From Euprymna scolopes (lineage: Eukaryota > Mollusca > Cephalopoda > Sepiida > Sepiolidae), in NCBI GenBank assembly GCA_024364805.1, contig CM044521.1, positions 75,642,078 to 75,663,814 on the forward strand: DNA of 21,737 nt, in the 5' to 3' direction. Under the pieces are notes generated by a model. That model made no database searches. It saw only the letters and a program-made list of their open reading frames with translations, and was not told the DNA's origin. Made by a program: the position numbers and the translations under genes. This document shows positions 18,126 through 21,737 of this stretch, one piece after another; position 1 is the first letter of the stretch, and the number at the start of each line of letters is the position of its first letter.

Positions 18126-18777
18126 AAAAATAAAATAAATTCCTCAATCTAATTTATTAACAATGTGGAAATATATGAGTTGTTAGGAAAACCGAAAACA
18201 ATAAAAAGTAAAAATGAAATGAAGCTTTTTTGTTTTAACTTTTTTTTTTTTTTTTATAAATCTCCAATATCACTACATCCACTGGAAATGGATATCATAA
18301 TATTTGAGAAAAAATTTCTATCTACGTGTTACTATTTCATTTAACCCATACAACAATGATGACTGCAACAATCATAAAATCTACATTTTTACATTTAAAT
18401 GTTTTATAATTATTGATCAGTTTCATCAGTTTTTCTGTCTTGTTCACATTTTATTATGTTTAACCATTACAAGAACAGAGAATTGTAGAAAACAGGATTG
18501 GCGAGTCCTAGGATTCCAGAAATTCTGACTTCAAACTCTTAAAATTACAAAATAGTTGTCTCATACTCCTTATTTAAAGTTTTCAAAGATTGTCTGTTGA
18601 TTCTGCGAGATTATAAAATCCGAGTATCGCTTCTTGCAAGTTCAACTTGAATGTTTAAAAAATTAGGGGGAATTGCTGTGTTTGCGAGGAGTGATGAAGA
18701 GGAAAAAGATCTTCACTCTCTCTAATCATTTTATGTAGTGAAAGTTTAAGTATAAAACAAGTCGTTTCACTCTTTAA
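18126..18777. other. AT-rich intron sequence
   Basis: A T run at 18238-18255. No gene is seen. Confidence 0.5.
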
Positions 18778-18799
18778 TCTTATATATAAAAGCGAAAAT

Positions 18800-18852
18800 G
18801 TGTGTATGTATGTTTGTTTGTATGTATGTATGTATGCATGTGTGTTTGTATG
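18800..18852 (+). repeat. (GTAT/GTTT)n simple repeat
   Basis: Imperfect tetranucleotide run near the Helitron 5' end. Confidence 0.9.
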
Positions 18853-19109
18853 TCTCGCAAAAACTTTCGACACAGGTCACAGATTTTCATGAGATCAGTA
18901 TCATTTTAAAGTTCCACCCTTCGCCCGACAAATATCGAAAAATTGGCTAAAAACATTAATTTCTTCACCCTGAAATCATCAGTTTTCTACAAGGAGGGGT
19001 CAGCAAAAACCGTCCTCTCATGACAAGTTCGCTTCTACACATGCGTCATACGACGTCAGAACATGATTTAGTTTAAATTAAAAAAAAAAAACAATCCAAT
19101 GTTGTGGAC

Positions 19110-19194
19110 GTCGTCTTAGCTCAGTTGCTTAGAGCGCGAGGTCATTATCTAAAGGTTTTGGGTTCGAATCATGGTGTGAGGTGTCTTTTTTTTT
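19110..19194 (+). pseudogene. tRNA-like Pol III unit (A box, B box, T-run)
   Basis: TAGCTCAGTTGC (19117-19128) with GCTC and GAGC as a D-arm stem matches a Pol III A box. GGTTCGAATC (19161-19170) is a textbook B box at tRNA-like spacing. A run of nine T (19186-19194) follows, suitable as a Pol III terminator. The acceptor and anticodon stems do not pair properly, so this is not a working tRNA gene. It is either a tRNA-derived SINE head or a captured tRNA pseudogene inside the Helitron. Confidence 0.75.
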
Positions 19195-19491
19195 GATTTT
19201 TTAAATTTTAATATTGAAATAGGGTTATTTAAGCCAGTGTTTTTTTTTTGGTTTTTATTTTTCAGATTTTTTAAAGAAGTTTTAACGTTCGTTTTCCTGT
19301 TTCCTTTTTCGCGTTTTCTTTTTTGTTTTTCCCATTTTTACATTTAACATCGTTCATTTGCCTTACGTCAGTTTTTTTTTCAATATATTTACTTCGCTTA
19401 TTCTTATGTTTTGATTAACATATCCCCCTCACCCCCGCCCGAGCACACACACCTCGAAACACCCAGCCAACGCCGGGTACCCTTCGCTAGT

Positions 19492-19915
19492 AAGAAAAAC
19501 AAAACAAAAAAAACTAAAATTAAATGACTATTATATTCAATTATTACTTAATCTACTTATGGTCATCATTTTTATATATGGTTTAACATCCACTTTATAT
19601 GCTAGCAGGTGGTGAATAGGTTTAGAAATGGGCTTCCAAACTAATCTACTTCTAACCAAGCCTTTATTTATGCCTCTTTCTCTCAAATCCATCTTTCTAT
19701 CACTTCCTCCCATTTTTTTTCCTATCTCAGCTGTTCTATATTTACCAACCCAAGCATTCTCATCAATTTTTTCAATTTGACCAACAAATGAAATCTCCTG
19801 TTCTGCATGCATCTACATACACTGCCTAAATTTAGTCTTCCTGAAATAATCAGATTTAAGCTTAGATAACTTATAACTGACTACCACAAGGGGAGACCAC
19901 TTGTAACAGACTATC

Positions 19916-19956
<41 letters not shown>

Positions 19957-20039
19957 TATGCTTGATAAAAAATAGGTTTGACATTATTTATATTAAAAGA
20001 TGTTTCAGAAGTTTTATTTTCTGAATCGTTTTCACTTAC
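19492..20039. other. Intron between NR2C2AP exons, unassigned
   Basis: It contains a 91-codon minus-strand open frame (19812-19537, with KMGGSDRKMDLRERGINKGL) of unknown nature, possibly a repeat remnant, and a (GA)n microsatellite. Confidence 0.4.
19915..19952. repeat. (GA)n microsatellite
   Basis: GAGAGA run with one interruption. Confidence 0.95.
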
Positions 20040-20130
20040 TTCACTCGAATTCCAGCAGGTTTCATCTTTTCCATCAAATAAAAACTGTTTTCCAAATTGT
20101 TTTACATCTTTGTTTAGTACAGAACTCACG
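20040..20130 (-). CDS. NR2C2AP: NR2C2AP-like protein, N-terminal internal exon
   Basis: On the minus strand, TTTTTTTTTCAG (ending 20131) precedes an exon from 20130 to 20040, followed by a near-perfect donor GAA|GTAAGTG. One leading base completes a codon, then 30 codons read VSSVLNKDVKQFGKQFLFDG and KDETCWNSSE. Human NR2C2AP has VSSVLNRNTRQFGKKHLFDQ and then DEETCWNSDQ at the same place, an unusually clear match. This is the start of the F5/8-type-C-like fold. The preceding coding exon, with the start codon and about 12-15 residues, must supply two bases of the first codon and was not identified. The intron to the next exon (16247) is about 3.8 kb and contains the second Helitron. Confidence 0.93.
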
Positions 20131-20795
20131 CTGAAAAAAAAAATATATACTTATAATATTTAAAGAGATTTCATCTGATTTGACAACAATACTAAATTAA
20201 CTATAAGAGGATAAAAATCATGTTTTCTGCAAACATCTGATCTATGTTCTACACACAAAATGATGCATGTGCAGAAATTAAATGCTCCTGTGCAAAAACA
20301 AATATGGCGACCAGTGAACATAGAGAATGCATTGAATAATAAGTGTCTTAATATAAAAACTACTTGTCGGCAACAATTTTAAAAATAATATTTGTTCAAA
20401 ACAGTCCCGAATATTCTTAAAAATCAAATTTTTAAAGGTAAGTCTTTAATTGGTACTAGGTACAAGCAATAATGGTGAAAAAAAAAATAGGGAGACAGTT
20501 TTGAAAGTCGGTTTATCATAATTTGTTACTATGTTTCCAGCTACTTTTTAATTGTATTTGAAAGATTAAAGCCTAAAGTTAATTTCCAAAAGGAAAAAAA
20601 TATTTGTACATGTAAAAAAAAAAGAAAAAATTCATAATGGAAAATGTTTTCACGGCAACATTCGGAAGCTGACAGATTCAACTAAATTTTGAAGTTAAAT
20701 AAATTCATTGTAAAAATCCTTTGAAAAATAAATATTAGTTTTCTGTGTCTATTTCAAAGATAATTAGTAAAGTCCTAACATGTTGAATTATTTAC
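20131..20795. other. 5' intron of NR2C2AP or flank
   Basis: AT-rich. The first coding exon was searched for here on the minus strand. No ATG with a suitable donor and family-like residues was convincing. Confidence 0.4.
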
Positions 20796-20935
20796 CTTGT
20801 TTGAATAAAAATAGCTTAATTAGCCCCCAACAGTGAGAGATTCTGGTTTCGCACAATCACAACAAACGAAAAATCGTCTAAGTGTTGATTCTACAGATGT
20901 CCAAAATGTCTGAAAGTCAAAAGGCTGTCTGAAAA

Positions 20936-20943
20936 TGACGTCA
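20936..20943. promoter_or_regulatory. CRE-like palindrome (TGACGTCA)
   Basis: A perfect 8-bp ATF/CREB consensus in a locally less AT-rich patch (20820-20970). It lies upstream of NR2C2AP on the minus strand, and a good donor (CAAG|GTAAAT at 20796-20795) lies about 140 bases downstream of it. The patch could be the promoter and a 5' exon, but a single motif is weak evidence. Confidence 0.3.
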
Positions 20944-20970
20944 GACAGTTAGAGGTAAGTAGGGGGTGCT

Positions 20971-21737
20971 GGTTTTCTTTTTTTCCCCCCCAAACTTGCA
21001 TCCGTACATTGCTATCATGAATGTTTGTATAATTTATACCATTTTTTAATTTAATTATTTTTCTGTATTCTGGCTTTTTAATTAAAATAATAATTATTTT
21101 TCAAGATTATATAAAAATTATTTTACGCCAAAAATTTCATGTTCATTCAAGCAAGGAAAATATTAGAATATTACATATACAAATTATGCGAAACATGTAA
21201 TCTAAAAAAAAAAAAGTAGAAATATATTTTGCAATTATATTTTTTTGTGTGAAGATATTAAATAAACAATGCTTAATTCAATGATAATATTGATATTTCA
21301 AGAAATTCATTTTTATTTAAGTTATATCTAATTCATTAATATGGACAGAGGGGCCTTTTTTGTAATGTTCCTGAAAAAACTAGTTTTTTATTGTTACAAT
21401 TTACAATGCTTTATTTTCATTAAAAAAAAATCAATTCATGCATTTTTTTTTTACTACTGAAAACCTTAGCTTTAGTAAAGATGTTTTTTGTTTAAACAAA
21501 ATAATACATTTCTACTAAGATTCAAATAAAAATAATGGATTCATTATATTCTGTGATCATTATTTAATAAACACTGAAAATTTAATTAAATAAGTTAATT
21601 TCTGATTTTTAGTGAGGGGTCAAAACGTTCATACATTTTGAGCATTGGATATTCATTTTGCACGTACCTAGTTGGTACTCCAACACATTGTGACCATTTT
21701 ACAATATTAAAAACAATTTAAAAATGATGAAATAATA
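20971..21737. other. AT-rich flank, no feature seen
   Basis: No coding signal or recognised repeat in the last 770 bases. Confidence 0.5.

Larger units (their letters stand above)
18778..19491 (+). mobile_element. Non-autonomous Helitron-like element with tRNA-like insert
   Basis: It starts TCTTATATATAAAAGCGAAA at 18778, after an A, and ends CTTCGCTAGT at 19491. Before the end lies a hairpin, ACCCAGC-CAAC-GCCGGGT (19461-19478), with one A/C mismatch, followed by 8 bases and CTAGT. These are Helitron hallmarks. The base after CTAGT is A rather than the expected T, which may be a later change. A GTAT-type microsatellite sits near the 5' end (18802-18850). At 714 bp there is no Rep/helicase coding. 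A tRNA-like Pol III unit is inside. Confidence 0.8.

Noticed and set aside
19537-19812. Minus-strand 91-codon open frame as a host exon
   Set aside because: No splice pair with flanking NR2C2AP exons is needed or supported, and no domain is recognised.
20245-20340. Minus-strand MHSLCSLV as the NR2C2AP start
   Set aside because: No usable donor in the required phase and poor residue match after the first few positions.
1-21737. CRISPR arrays, operons or other prokaryotic features
   Set aside because: Introns, metazoan genes and eukaryotic retroelements exclude a prokaryotic origin, and no regularly spaced repeats of CRISPR form were seen.

Overview
This is a strongly AT-rich animal nuclear DNA window with long introns and many decayed transposable elements. 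The two host genes are metazoan. The mix of LINEs, a Penelope-like element, Helitrons and a 5S-derived element would fit a lophotrochozoan, perhaps a cephalopod mollusc, but the species call is inference.

Host genes. Two genes lie tail to tail. On the plus strand, the last two exons of a sodium/calcium exchanger of the SLC8 family (1472-1801 and 2109-2351) encode the second alpha repeat and the C-terminal membrane segments. On the minus strand, a small split gene reads as NR2C2AP (nuclear receptor 2C2-associated protein). Its exons are at 20130-20040, 16247 to about 16142, and 8992-8851, with introns of about 3.8 and 7.1 kb. The first coding exon and a short middle exon were not found. None of the three NR2C2AP exons appears as a long open frame, because each is short. 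They were recognised from splice signals plus protein similarity.

Elements between and inside the genes. From left to right: the tail of a LINE ending in a GAT repeat (930-1131); a hairpin of about 75 bp (3173-3247); a decayed LINE endonuclease/RT piece (6270-7645) joined to the 3' part of a Penelope-like element (7637 to about 8720) that carries a hammerhead-ribozyme-like motif; a 5'-truncated LINE (9505-10262, minus); an assembly gap bordered by a 25-bp tandem repeat; a non-autonomous Helitron (10897-11517, minus) with three internal tandem units; an inverted duplication of a LINE fragment (12124-12527); two more copies of the minus-strand LINE family (12701-12955 and 15260-15620); a duplicated segment ending in (TA)n(TG)n (about 14000-14710); a 5S rRNA-derived sequence (15647-15760, probably a SINE); a dispersed repeat family with copies at 205-390 and 16350-16885; and a second Helitron (18778-19491) carrying a tRNA-like Pol III unit.

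The strongest points for a second look are the dispersed NR2C2AP exons, the hammerhead-like motif downstream of the Penelope endonuclease, the chimeric LINE/Penelope junction, and the Pol III-type modules (tRNA-like and 5S-like). I found no new multi-gene system.
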